Positions 26,301 to 34,063 of a DNA stretch of 46,746 nucleotides are shown piece after piece. The notes beneath the pieces were generated by a model, which had not been told where the DNA came from, made no database searches, and worked only from the letters and a program-made list of their open reading frames with translations. Both the position numbers and the translations under genes were made by a program. Each line of letters opens with the position of its first letter. Position 1 is the first letter of the stretch. The stretch spans positions 15,117-61,862 of the forward strand of contig NZ_JABAZW010000010.1 of assembly GCF_018608325.1 (NCBI RefSeq), in the 5' to 3' direction. This DNA comes from Brevundimonas sp. (GTDB taxonomy: Bacteria; Pseudomonadota; Alphaproteobacteria; Caulobacterales; Caulobacteraceae).

Positions 26301-27305
26301 GTGAGCAAGCTTCTGGTTTTGCTGGCGACCGCACTGGCGGGCGTGGCGGTTTTCTCTGTAATGAACCCGGAGCCCCTGACGGCGGCGGAGCGTCCGCCCG
26401 CTGATCAGGCGGCCCTTGGCGCACGCCTGTTTCATGATCCGATCCTGTCTCGTGATCGCAGGATTAGCTGCGCGGGCTGTCACAAGCCGCAGCACGCCTA
26501 TGCCGATACGGTCGCCTTCAGCCCCGGCATCGACGGTCATCTGACCCACCGCAACGTGCCGTCGGTGATGAATGTCCGTGGCCGTGTCGGCGGCTTCTTT
26601 TGGGATGGTCGGGCGGCGACGCTGGAAGAACAGGCGCTGCAACCGATCATCAATCCCGAAGAGATGAACCTGTCGATTGATGAGGCCGTGCGGCGTCTGA
26701 CGGCGCATCCTGACTATTCGGTCTGGTTCCGGTCCATCTTCGGACGTGCGCCGGATGCGGCGGCGCTAGCCGAGGCGCTGGCTGCGTTCCAGCGTAGGCT
26801 GGAGACTGCCGATTCCGCCTATGACCGATATCTGGGCGGTGATCGCACAACTCTGTCGCCTGCCGCCATGCGAGGCCGCGACCTGTTTCGTGGCAAGGCC
26901 TTATGCCTCAGCTGCCATCATGGTGAAGACTTCAACTCACCCCGTGCGCGCAATATCGGCCTGTATGACGGCGGGCGCCTGAACGATCACGGGCGGGAAG
27001 CCGTTACCGGCGATCCGGCGGATCGTGGGCTGTTCGTCGTGCCGGGCCTTCGCAACGTCGCCGTTACAGCGCCCTACATGCACAACGGCATGTTCGCGAC
27101 CCTGCGCGAAGTCATCGACTACTATGACGATCCTTCGCAGTTCGGCATCGCCAGCATTAATCGCGACCCACTGCTCGATGCCCGCCTGAACCTGACCGAA
27201 CAGGAAAAGCAGGACCTGGAAGCCTTCCTGCACGCCCTGACCGACAGGCGCTTCCTGCCGCCTACGGGCGTGCCTTCATCCCAGAACGGATCAAAACCCT
27301 CATGA
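26301..27305 (+). CDS. Di-heme cytochrome c peroxidase (CcpA/MauG superfamily)
   Basis: A 334-residue periplasmic protein with an N-terminal export segment and two c-type heme motifs, CAGCH (57-61) and CLSCH (202-206). The first domain has the HxxYAD and GFFWDGRA stretches of bacterial di-heme peroxidases. The second has PGLRNVAVTAPYMHNG, where the family places active-site residues. Members reduce hydrogen peroxide with electrons from cytochromes or, like MauG and MbnH, oxidise a partner protein. The sequence alone does not separate these roles. The start is GTG 26301, three bases after the upstream stop. The stop overlaps the next start (ATGA). The neighbours hint at a substrate tied to TonB uptake rather than general peroxide defence. 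Confidence 0.88.
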   Translation: MSKLLVLLATALAGVAVFSVMNPEPLTAAERPPADQAALGARLFHDPILSRDRRISCAGCHKPQHAYADTVAFSPGIDGHLTHRNVPSVMNVRGRVGGFFWDGRAATLEEQALQPIINPEEMNLSIDEAVRRLTAHPDYSVWFRSIFGRAPDAAALAEALAAFQRRLETADSAYDRYLGGDRTTLSPAAMRGRDLFRGKALCLSCHHGEDFNSPRARNIGLYDGGRLNDHGREAVTGDPADRGLFVVPGLRNVAVTAPYMHNGMFATLREVIDYYDDPSQFGIASINRDPLLDARLNLTEQEKQDLEAFLHALTDRRFLPPTGVPSSQNGSKPS

Positions 27306-28471
27306 AGTTCTCAACCGTTTCCTCGCTCGCGGTGCTGATGGCGGCGGCGCTGGCCGCCAGTTGCAGTGTCGCTCCGGCTCCGTTCGAACCTGCGGCCGCG
27401 CTGCACAGAACTATCGTGTTGGAATGGAATGACGGCGTAGAGGGTGAACTGCCGACCCGGCGTATTCCCAACATCCCGTTTGCAGCTGAGGCCTATTATG
27501 GTCCCGACAGTTTCCACATCATCGCCCAGACGCAGGACCCGATCGCCGGCCGCACGTCGCGCGGTCTGGGTTCGCTGACCTACACCTTCACAGACGAGGG
27601 CACGGACGTGCGCCGGATCAATGATCGCGGTCAGGACGCCTGCTCCTTCTTCTTCCCGGACGGCAAGCGTCTGATCTGGACCTCGACGCGGGACCGGACG
27701 GATCTGCCTGCAGGCGACTGGTCCAATGAGAAGGACTATCCGCGTGGGGCTGAAATCTACATCTCTGATCTGACAGGCGGAAACGTGCGTCGGATCACGA
27801 ACAACGAGTATTATGACGCTGAGGTTTCGGTCGCGCCAGACGGCAAGACGGTCCTGTTCGCGCGTCAGATCGACGGCAAAGTCGACCTGTGGACGGCGAA
27901 TTCAGAAGGCGGCGACCAGCGCCAGATCACCTTCACGAACGAATGGCAGGAGGGCGGCGCCTTCTTCCTTCCGGACAGCGACCGCATTCTGCTTCGGGCC
28001 TGGAAGAAAAGCGAGTTCGGTCAGGTGCGCCCCACTCCTATGACCCTGTTCACAATCCGCAAGGATGGCACGGACCTGCGTCGTCACACCAGCGGCGACG
28101 GCATGCACTGGGCGCCGTTCCCCGCGCCGGATGGTCGTCACTATGTCTATGTTCAGGCGCTTGATGCCCAGAACTGGGCTATCTATCTGGGGGATTTCGC
28201 TGGGGGTGTGCCGCGTCGTCTGACCTTTGCTCCGGGCTTCAATGGCTTCCCGTCGATATCTCCTGACGGGACCAAGCTTCTGTTCGCCCGCTTCGCCGTG
28301 GACAAGGACGGCCAGCGTGGGTTGGCGACCTTTGTGCAGGATGTGTCGTCGCTGAACATCGGACCGCGTAGTCGACAGGCTTTTGGCGCGGACTGGGGGG
28401 CCAAGGTCGTCGGCGATCCTGACCAACTGGACCGTCGTCAGCCGGTCCAACGCGCCTCCGCCGGGCGCTGA
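27302..28471 (+). CDS. PD40/TolB-like beta-propeller lipoprotein
   Basis: A 389-residue exported protein. The N-terminus resembles a lipoprotein signal with a candidate lipobox around C21 (ALAASCSVAP). The body repeats the WD40-like PD40 signature (SVAPDGKTVLFAR, PAPDGRHYVYV, SISPDGTKLLFAR, with looser FFPDGKRLIWTS and FLPDSDRILLR). This predicts a six-bladed or similar propeller in the periplasm or on a membrane leaflet. Such propellers bind proteins or peptides and often accompany peptidases. It overlaps the peroxidase stop by ATGA and lies 5 bp before the M28 peptidase gene. A scaffolding or substrate-binding role in this operon is inferred; no catalytic motif is visible. Confidence 0.83.
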   Translation: MKFSTVSSLAVLMAAALAASCSVAPAPFEPAAALHRTIVLEWNDGVEGELPTRRIPNIPFAAEAYYGPDSFHIIAQTQDPIAGRTSRGLGSLTYTFTDEGTDVRRINDRGQDACSFFFPDGKRLIWTSTRDRTDLPAGDWSNEKDYPRGAEIYISDLTGGNVRRITNNEYYDAEVSVAPDGKTVLFARQIDGKVDLWTANSEGGDQRQITFTNEWQEGGAFFLPDSDRILLRAWKKSEFGQVRPTPMTLFTIRKDGTDLRRHTSGDGMHWAPFPAPDGRHYVYVQALDAQNWAIYLGDFAGGVPRRLTFAPGFNGFPSISPDGTKLLFARFAVDKDGQRGLATFVQDVSSLNIGPRSRQAFGADWGAKVVGDPDQLDRRQPVQRASAGR

Positions 28472-28476
28472 CGGCG

Positions 28477-29733
28477 ATGAGGTGGCGGGGGGCAATGGCG
28501 GCTGCAGCCGTGCTGGTCATGGCGGTCATAGTTCCCAGTGGCCGGGCGCAGGCGCAGGTCGGAGCGGCAGAGCGTCTTCTGGAGCAGGTGCGCTGGTTGT
28601 CGGATGAAGCCCGCGCAGGTCGCTTGCCCGGCGAGACCGGACACGATCAGGTGCGCGATCACCTGATCGACGCCTTTCACGCCCTGCGTCTTCAGACCAG
28701 CGGCGCCGATGGCGACTATGCTCAGCCATTGACCGTGCCCCTGGGGCAGAGGCGGACTGCCGTCGCCGCCAATGTCATCGGCGTGCTGGCAGGCCGCTCG
28801 TCCCAACTGAAGGACGAGATCGTGGTGGTTTCCGCCCATTACGATCATCTCGGTCTGGGCGAGCATTCGCGTCTGGCGGCGGATCGCGGCAGTGTTCATC
28901 CAGGTGCGGATGACAACGCCAGCGGCGTGGCGGTTCTGTTGGGTGTGGCTGCGGCTCTAGCTGACACCGCTCTGCCGCGCACCGTGGTTTTCGCGGCTTT
29001 CACGGGGGAGGAGCAGGGGGCGGTCGGCTCCCGTTTCTATGTGGCGGATGCTCAGGGCGCGATCCCGGGACGGATCGTCGCCAACATCAATCTGGATATG
29101 GTCGGCAGACTGAACGGCAAGCCTGTGCAGGTTCTCAGCACAGCGACCTCTCCGGACTGGCCGCTGGTGATCGAGGCTGCATCGCGCGACAGCGAGGTTC
29201 CCGCCCGGGCGCTCGCGGGCGGTGGAGGCGGTTCAGACCAGCAGAGCTTTATTGCCCGGTCCATCCCCGCCGTTCAGGTGTTCACCGGCGGGCATGATGA
29301 CTACCATCGACCGAGCGACACTGTGGATCGTATCGACGCCGAAGGTCTGGCGGCCATAGAGCGGTTCGTGGTCGCCCTGACACGGGAGTTGGCCGCGCGG
29401 GATGAAACCTTGCGCCCCGGCGTGTTCGAGCAGGCGGCGCCGCCTTCTGACCCTGGCAGTCCCCGACGCAGTTCGTTCGGCGTCATGCCGGACTTCAACC
29501 ATGTCGGTCCCGGCGTTCGCATTGAAGCCATCACATCACCCGATGTCCCAGCCGCGCACGCCGGCCTCCACCCCGGCGACATCATCATGACCATCGCCGG
29601 GCGCTCCGTCATGGACTTGAGGGACTACGCTCAGATCCTGCGCGAGCTGACGCCGGACAACCCCGTCTCGGTCTGCCTGACGCGCGGCAATCAGACGCTG
29701 GAAGTCACGCTCTCTCCGAAACGGACTGAATAG
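28477..29733 (+). CDS. Secreted M28 family zinc aminopeptidase with C-terminal PDZ domain
   Basis: A 418-residue exported peptidase with a signal peptide ending near AQAQ (residue 27). The di-zinc site of M28 is complete in order: H121 (SAHYDHLG), the bridging Asp in GADDNASG (145/146), the general base Glu in TGEEQG (178/179), D207 (INLDMVG) and a final His in GGHDDYHRPSDT. A PDZ domain follows at about 325-415 (HAGLHPGDIIMTIAGRSV). These enzymes release N-terminal residues from peptides in the periplasm. It is the last gene of the TonB-led operon, which suggests that the imported or processed substrate is peptide-like. No clear terminator follows. Confidence 0.9.
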   Translation: MRWRGAMAAAAVLVMAVIVPSGRAQAQVGAAERLLEQVRWLSDEARAGRLPGETGHDQVRDHLIDAFHALRLQTSGADGDYAQPLTVPLGQRRTAVAANVIGVLAGRSSQLKDEIVVVSAHYDHLGLGEHSRLAADRGSVHPGADDNASGVAVLLGVAAALADTALPRTVVFAAFTGEEQGAVGSRFYVADAQGAIPGRIVANINLDMVGRLNGKPVQVLSTATSPDWPLVIEAASRDSEVPARALAGGGGGSDQQSFIARSIPAVQVFTGGHDDYHRPSDTVDRIDAEGLAAIERFVVALTRELAARDETLRPGVFEQAAPPSDPGSPRRSSFGVMPDFNHVGPGVRIEAITSPDVPAAHAGLHPGDIIMTIAGRSVMDLRDYAQILRELTPDNPVSVCLTRGNQTLEVTLSPKRTE

Positions 29734-29937
29734 AGACCATCCCGTTCCCTGGACCGTCTATCTTCGCCTCACGGTGACACTCAGGCGTTATCAGATCCCG
29801 TTAATGGTTGGCGTTCAGTGAGGTGTGAGGCGTGGCCTAAGAAGGCAAGGGGGCGTTGATAAAGGACTGGTCGCTGGTGCTTGGCTTCGTGCGTCGGCTG
29901 GCACGACGGCGTCTTGTTCGTGCTGATCAGCGCTTAA

Positions 29938-30126
29938 CCTGCCACTGATCGTGTGGTCGAAGGGCGTAAGGCCGTTGAGACTCTGAAGAAGGCCTTGCAG
30001 AATATGCCGCGTCTGCGCCGCGAGATCATTATTCGCTGACGCATGCCGCCAGAGCTGTGCGGTGATCGCCGCTGAACTGGGCTCAGCATCAAGGCAGTGA
30101 AGAAACATGTCACGCGCAAGTTATAG
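29938..30126 (+). pseudogene. Remnant of a FecI-like ECF sigma factor gene (region 4)
   Basis: No intact frame exists, but fragments in different frames line up as the C-terminal half of an extracytoplasmic-function sigma factor. PATDRVVEGRKAVETLKK, then ALQNMPRLRREIIIR, are in one frame that hits a TGA. CAVIAAEL follows in a second frame, and GLSIKAVKKHVTRKL with a stop in a third. The last two pieces form the helix-turn-helix of sigma region 4.2. An in-frame stop lies just before PATDR too. At least two frameshifts and two stops make it non-functional. Upstream (29857-29937) an Arg-rich stretch may be the remains of the rest. FecI-like factors usually control neighbouring TonB receptors. 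From 30127 to 30377 I see nothing further. Confidence 0.65.
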
Positions 30127-30377
30127 ATTTGAACGCCGCATTTTACCGCAGCGGTCATGAATGGGGAAGATGCACTGATGTGGGCAAGAAGCATCATGGC
30201 GGATTCGCTCATCATATTCACTTGGCATAGGATGATTGTTCGATTTTTGCCTCTCATCACTTCAGAAAACTGTTCTCGTGCTGAAAATATCAAGCGCGGT
30301 GTTAGGTGCCGATTAAAATCTGCTTCCGCATATTATGGAAGACAAAATGACTCCGGCATGTGCAGTGTAACCAAGGT

Positions 30378-30986
30378 TCAGGCTATGCTGTTGGCTATCA
30401 CGACGTAGCGCCATGGGCCGCGCGTTTGGGCGTTGAAGGGCCAGCAGGTGCTGAGGGCGAGGGTTGGCGTGGGGGCGTTGGCGGGGATGCCGAAACGGTC
30501 GTTGCGGACGACATAGCCGCCCTGAACACGAAACGAACTGCGACGCCCGTCGATGGTCTCGACGGTCACCACGTCACCGGGCCGAAGCTGTTGCAGGAAA
30601 CGGAAATGGGTGTCGCGGTGTGCCGCGATCACGGCCGTGCCGGGTTGGCCAGGCTGCATGCCGCCCGGCATCAGCGTCGGACCAAACGCAAGCGCCTCGC
30701 CGGAACCGCTGGACAGCACCACTTCGGAGACCTTCAGGCGCGGGACGGTAATCCGCGCGACCGGGGTGTGGTCGGCCCAGGGCCAGGCCTTGACCTGTTC
30801 ATGGGTCGAGCGCGACGTTTCAAACGCGCGATCCAGCAGTACCTGGGCCAGGGCGGCCTTGGCTGGAATGATGGCGCCGTGCGCTGCCAGTCCAACACCC
30901 GCAACGGCGATTGAGAGGAAGGCGAGCGTCGGGAGGGCGCGCCAGCGGCGCCCTCCTTTTGCTCTGGCGGGAGCGGGTCCACTCAT
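30378..30986 (-). CDS. Class GN (Gram-negative) sortase
   Basis: A 202-residue membrane-anchored transpeptidase. An N-terminal positively charged stretch (KGGRRWR) and a hydrophobic segment (about 18-48) anchor it. The sortase core has catalytic H123 (IAAHRDTHF), C181 (LALSTCWPF) and R193 (GPWRYVV). It corresponds to the single-target sortases of proteobacteria often labelled class GN or marine proteobacterial sortase. The start at 30986 overlaps the stop of the upstream target gene (ATGA); an upstream ATG at 31073 would lie deep in that gene. Its substrate is almost certainly the adjacent VIT/vWA protein with an LPQTA tail signal. What the target is joined to in a Gram-negative envelope is not known from sequence. 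Confidence 0.9.
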   Translation of the reverse strand: MSGPAPARAKGGRRWRALPTLAFLSIAVAGVGLAAHGAIIPAKAALAQVLLDRAFETSRSTHEQVKAWPWADHTPVARITVPRLKVSEVVLSSGSGEALAFGPTLMPGGMQPGQPGTAVIAAHRDTHFRFLQQLRPGDVVTVETIDGRRSSFRVQGGYVVRNDRFGIPANAPTPTLALSTCWPFNAQTRGPWRYVVIANSIA

Positions 30987-33142
30987 GCGGGCGTCCGCCG
31001 ACGACGCTGCAGGATCAGGCCAAGTCCGCCGATCAAGGAGAGGCCCAGTCCGGCCCATAGCGACAGTTTCCACGTCGTTGCTGTCTGGGGCAGGTCGAAG
31101 GGAACACTGGGGTCATCCGCAGAGGCTTCGGCCGGTTGGTCCCCGTCGGCAGTCGGGGCGCCGAAGATCCGATCGAAATCCCAGCCCGCAGGCAGGTTTA
31201 GCGGCAGCTCTTCCTCGGTCAGTCGCGCGCCCTTGGGGCGGCTGGGTGTGTGGTCAACGGCGACCAGACTGGTCTCACGGGTCACAATCGAGAAGTCGAG
31301 CCCCAGTTGGGCAATGGTGCGGCTGGCGGCCTCGTCGGTAATCTGGCGCAGGCGCTGGGCGATCTCGACATCGGTGATGCGGCGCTTGGCCCATAGCTTG
31401 GCGACGTCCGTCCCTTCGACCGCCTGATTGAGATTGATGCGGCGGCTCCAGGGGCGTCCGTCCAGCATGCCGGAGACGGTGATCGCGCCGCGCAGTTGCG
31501 AGGTGCGGGCCAACAGAACCAGCGGCTCGCCTTCATAGAGGTCGGGCAGATCAGCGGGGGCGAACTGGGCGTCGACGCCGTGGCTGACAATGCGCAGGTC
31601 GGTCAGGACGGGGCGGGTCAGGCGGTCCAGCAGGTCCGTCATATGGGTGATGACTTCGCTGGTGTTACCGATGTGAGTGTAGGCGCCGCGTCCGACCTCG
31701 GCCATGCGGTTCATCAGAAAGCTGTTGGGCGCGCTGCCGATGCCGACCATGAAGACGCGGCTGCGGCCACGGCTTGAGCCAAGGGCGGCGAGCATCTGGT
31801 CTTCATTCTCGATAGAGCCGTCAGTCAGGAAGATCACCTGACGCACCCGCTGGGTGTCGCCGGGGGTGTCGTCGACCAGCGCGGCTCTGAGCGCGGGCAA
31901 CATTTCGGTGCCGCCGCGGGCTTCGAGCGTATCAGCATAGCGCAGGGCAAGCGCGATCTGTTCACGCGTGGCGAAGACCGGCTTGTCAAACAGTTCGGTC
32001 AGGGTGTCGTCAAAGCGGATGACGTTGAAACGGTCGGTCGGCGCGAGACTGCGCAGGGCCAGTTTCAGACTCTCCTTGGCCTGACGCATCGAGTCGCCCG
32101 ACATCGAGCCGCTGTTGTCGATGACGAAGATCAGTTCACGGGCGGGCGGGGTGCGGTGGCGGTTGGCGACTGGCGGCGAGATCAGCGCCATCAGATAGTC
32201 GTCGGCCCGCAGGCGCTGACGGAACAGTTCCACGCTGGGCACGGTGTCAGCCGAGCGCCAGCGCAACTCGAAATCGCGGTTGGCGGGTACGGCGCCGTCC
32301 CGCAGGGTGATGGTGCGCGTCGATCCGGCGCCATTGGCGATCTGGATCGGGTGATAGGGGCTGGTGATGCCGGTCGCGGCGAACCCGGGGTTCAGATGCA
32401 CCGTGATGGAGACGGGATTAATGTCGGCATGGCGGCGCGGGTTCAGCACGGGCGCGGTTGTAGCGGTGACGTCGGCGGCAGAGGCGCCGGGCGGCGCATA
32501 GCGAGGGCCGACGACCAGAGGCAGACGGAAGCCGTATTCGCCAGCGGTCCGGCGCACGGGCGCCTGATATTCGATCTCGATCAGCACGGTCTCGCCGGGG
32601 CCGATATTGGCGACGCGGTTGGTGAACATATTGGGGCGCTGCTGCTCGACCAGACCTGCGGCCAGGCCATCGGCCTTGGCCTGTTCATAGATCTGGCGTG
32701 CGGCGTCGCGGCGGTTGATCTGGCCGATGATGACCCTCTGGCCCACCACCATCTTCAGGCTGTCGACGGCGCCGTCTTCGGGCAGGGGATAGAGATAGGT
32801 CGCCTCGACCCAGTCGCGGCTGGTGTTGCGAAACGCCTGGACCACCTTCACGCGCGCGGTCTGGCCGGTGATGGTGACATCCATGTCGGTGCCCAGTTGA
32901 ACGGCGGAAGGCGACGCACCGTTGCGGGTTTTCAGGACCAGGGTTCCCGAGGTGACCTCATCTTCCGGCGCCAGCTGGCGGGCGTTGGCGTGCGGCGCCA
33001 GAGCGAACATCATCACCGCCAGAATGAGAACCGACAGGGCTGCGATTAGCGGCGATCGCGCGCGATGATGGGGGAACGGGTCGTCAGCAGGGGAGGCGGC
33101 TCGAAAGCCGGAACGTGGTCTGCGGGCAGGTGGCGGGATCAT
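30983..33142 (-). CDS. Sortase target: VIT and von Willebrand A domain protein with LPQTA sorting signal
   Basis: A 719-residue surface or periplasmic protein. A long signal sequence (hydrophobic core about 31-50) is followed by a VIT domain (about 60-200) and a vWA domain whose metal-ion-dependent adhesion site begins with DNSGS at 342-346. The C-terminus is a complete sorting signal: LPQTA at 684-688, a hydrophobic helix and RRRR. It overlaps the sortase gene by ATGA, so the pair is a dedicated enzyme-substrate system. The start at 33142 has AAGGAG nine bases upstream. VIT/vWA proteins in eukaryotes (inter-alpha-trypsin inhibitor heavy chains) bind matrix; a role in adhesion or envelope assembly is possible here but unproven. 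Confidence 0.9.
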   Translation of the reverse strand: MIPPPARRPRSGFRAASPADDPFPHHRARSPLIAALSVLILAVMMFALAPHANARQLAPEDEVTSGTLVLKTRNGASPSAVQLGTDMDVTITGQTARVKVVQAFRNTSRDWVEATYLYPLPEDGAVDSLKMVVGQRVIIGQINRRDAARQIYEQAKADGLAAGLVEQQRPNMFTNRVANIGPGETVLIEIEYQAPVRRTAGEYGFRLPLVVGPRYAPPGASAADVTATTAPVLNPRRHADINPVSITVHLNPGFAATGITSPYHPIQIANGAGSTRTITLRDGAVPANRDFELRWRSADTVPSVELFRQRLRADDYLMALISPPVANRHRTPPARELIFVIDNSGSMSGDSMRQAKESLKLALRSLAPTDRFNVIRFDDTLTELFDKPVFATREQIALALRYADTLEARGGTEMLPALRAALVDDTPGDTQRVRQVIFLTDGSIENEDQMLAALGSSRGRSRVFMVGIGSAPNSFLMNRMAEVGRGAYTHIGNTSEVITHMTDLLDRLTRPVLTDLRIVSHGVDAQFAPADLPDLYEGEPLVLLARTSQLRGAITVSGMLDGRPWSRRINLNQAVEGTDVAKLWAKRRITDVEIAQRLRQITDEAASRTIAQLGLDFSIVTRETSLVAVDHTPSRPKGARLTEEELPLNLPAGWDFDRIFGAPTADGDQPAEASADDPSVPFDLPQTATTWKLSLWAGLGLSLIGGLGLILQRRRRTPA

Positions 33143-33184
33143 GGCGATGCTCCTTGGTGGAGCCTGTTCACTAGGCAGTCACCG

Positions 33185-33282
33185 GTGCGCACAGCCACGC
33201 GAAATCGAGGCACATCTTCGCCAATGTCCGCACGGAGTGCGGGCTTCTGTCCCTGAATTGACGCCATGTGCGGAAATGTGCG
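33185..33282. promoter_or_regulatory. Cluster of GTGCG half-sites between the sortase target and HTH regulator genes
   Basis: Three elements share the GTGCG/CGCAC core: the palindrome GTGCGCAC (33185-33192), the inverted repeat CCGCAC-GGA-GTGCGG (33228-33242) and the direct repeat ATGTGCG-GAA-ATGTGCG with a 10-bp period (33266-33282). They fill the 170-bp divergent gap and are candidate operators for the adjacent regulator. Confidence 0.5.
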
Positions 33283-33312
33283 TAGTTCAGCATCAATCTG
33301 GGTGGTGCGCGT

Positions 33313-34044
33313 ATGGATGATGCTGAAGCGGAGATGATCGCCCGCCGTGTTCGCGAAGAACTGGCGCGGCGTCGGCTGTCGCGTCAGGCCCTGGCGGATA
33401 TGGCGCGGGTCAGTATTTCCACACTGGAGAAGGCCCTGTCCGGCCGACGCGCCTTTACCCTGGCCACGGTGATCCGGTTGGAGCAGGCACTGGGGGTGCC
33501 GCTGCAGAAGACGCAAGCGGTCACTTCGCCTGATCCCCTGGCCGCCTCGCCCGAAAGTCTGGGCGCCTATTCCCAGAATGCGGTCCGCTGGCTGGAGGGG
33601 CGTTACCTGACCTTGCGGCCGTCGTTCGGTACGCCGGGCGATATCTATGCCTATGCAACCCTGATCCAGTGGGACGCCGAGCAGGGCTGCCTGATCTTTT
33701 CCGAGTCCGAACGCATGGACAGTTCGTTCTCGCAAACCGGCAAGGTGTCACTGCCCCACCTGTCGGGCCATATCTATCTGGTGACCAATGTCGAGGGGCA
33801 ATACCGGCTGGCCGTCCTGGGCCGCCCCACGATCCAGGGCGCTCTTTACGGCCTGTTGACGACCTTGATGATCGGCCATGGTTCACAACTGATCCCCGCC
33901 GCCGCGCCGTTTGTTCTGCTGCGCCTGAAGACCGAAACCGACAACCTGTTCGGCCGCATCAGACCCGACCACCCCGACTACGCCCGCTACCGCGCCGAAC
34001 TGGACCGGGTCACGACCGAAGGTTTCGCGTGCTTCCCGAGGTGA
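33313..34044 (+). CDS. HTH (XRE-type) transcriptional regulator with uncharacterised C-terminal domain
   Basis: A 243-residue protein. Residues about 8-63 form a Cro/CI-type helix-turn-helix (LSRQALADMARVSISTLEKALSGRRAFTLATVIRLEQAL). The remaining 170 residues have an alternating beta pattern (YLTLRPSFGTPGDIYAYATLIQW, SGHIYLVTNVEGQYRLAVLG) that I cannot assign to a named domain; a ligand- or signal-sensing role is a guess. It is transcribed divergently from the sortase and target genes, and GTGCG-type repeats lie between them, so it probably controls that pair and itself. It ends 19 bp from the convergent beta-subunit gene of the oxidoreductase, without a visible terminator. Confidence 0.83.
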   Translation: MDDAEAEMIARRVREELARRRLSRQALADMARVSISTLEKALSGRRAFTLATVIRLEQALGVPLQKTQAVTSPDPLAASPESLGAYSQNAVRWLEGRYLTLRPSFGTPGDIYAYATLIQWDAEQGCLIFSESERMDSSFSQTGKVSLPHLSGHIYLVTNVEGQYRLAVLGRPTIQGALYGLLTTLMIGHGSQLIPAAAPFVLLRLKTETDNLFGRIRPDHPDYARYRAELDRVTTEGFACFPR

Positions 34045-34063
34045 CGGGCGTGACGGCGACGTC

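Noticed and set aside
22619..29733. Methanobactin-type (Mbn) gene cluster
   Set aside because: A TonB receptor and di-heme enzyme are present, but no MbnP-like partner, precursor peptide or biosynthetic enzyme was found, so the name is not justified.
32156..33049. 297-codon plus-strand frame opposite the VIT/vWA gene
   Set aside because: It is an antisense shadow rich in Gly, Asp and Val, with no ribosome binding site or family similarity.
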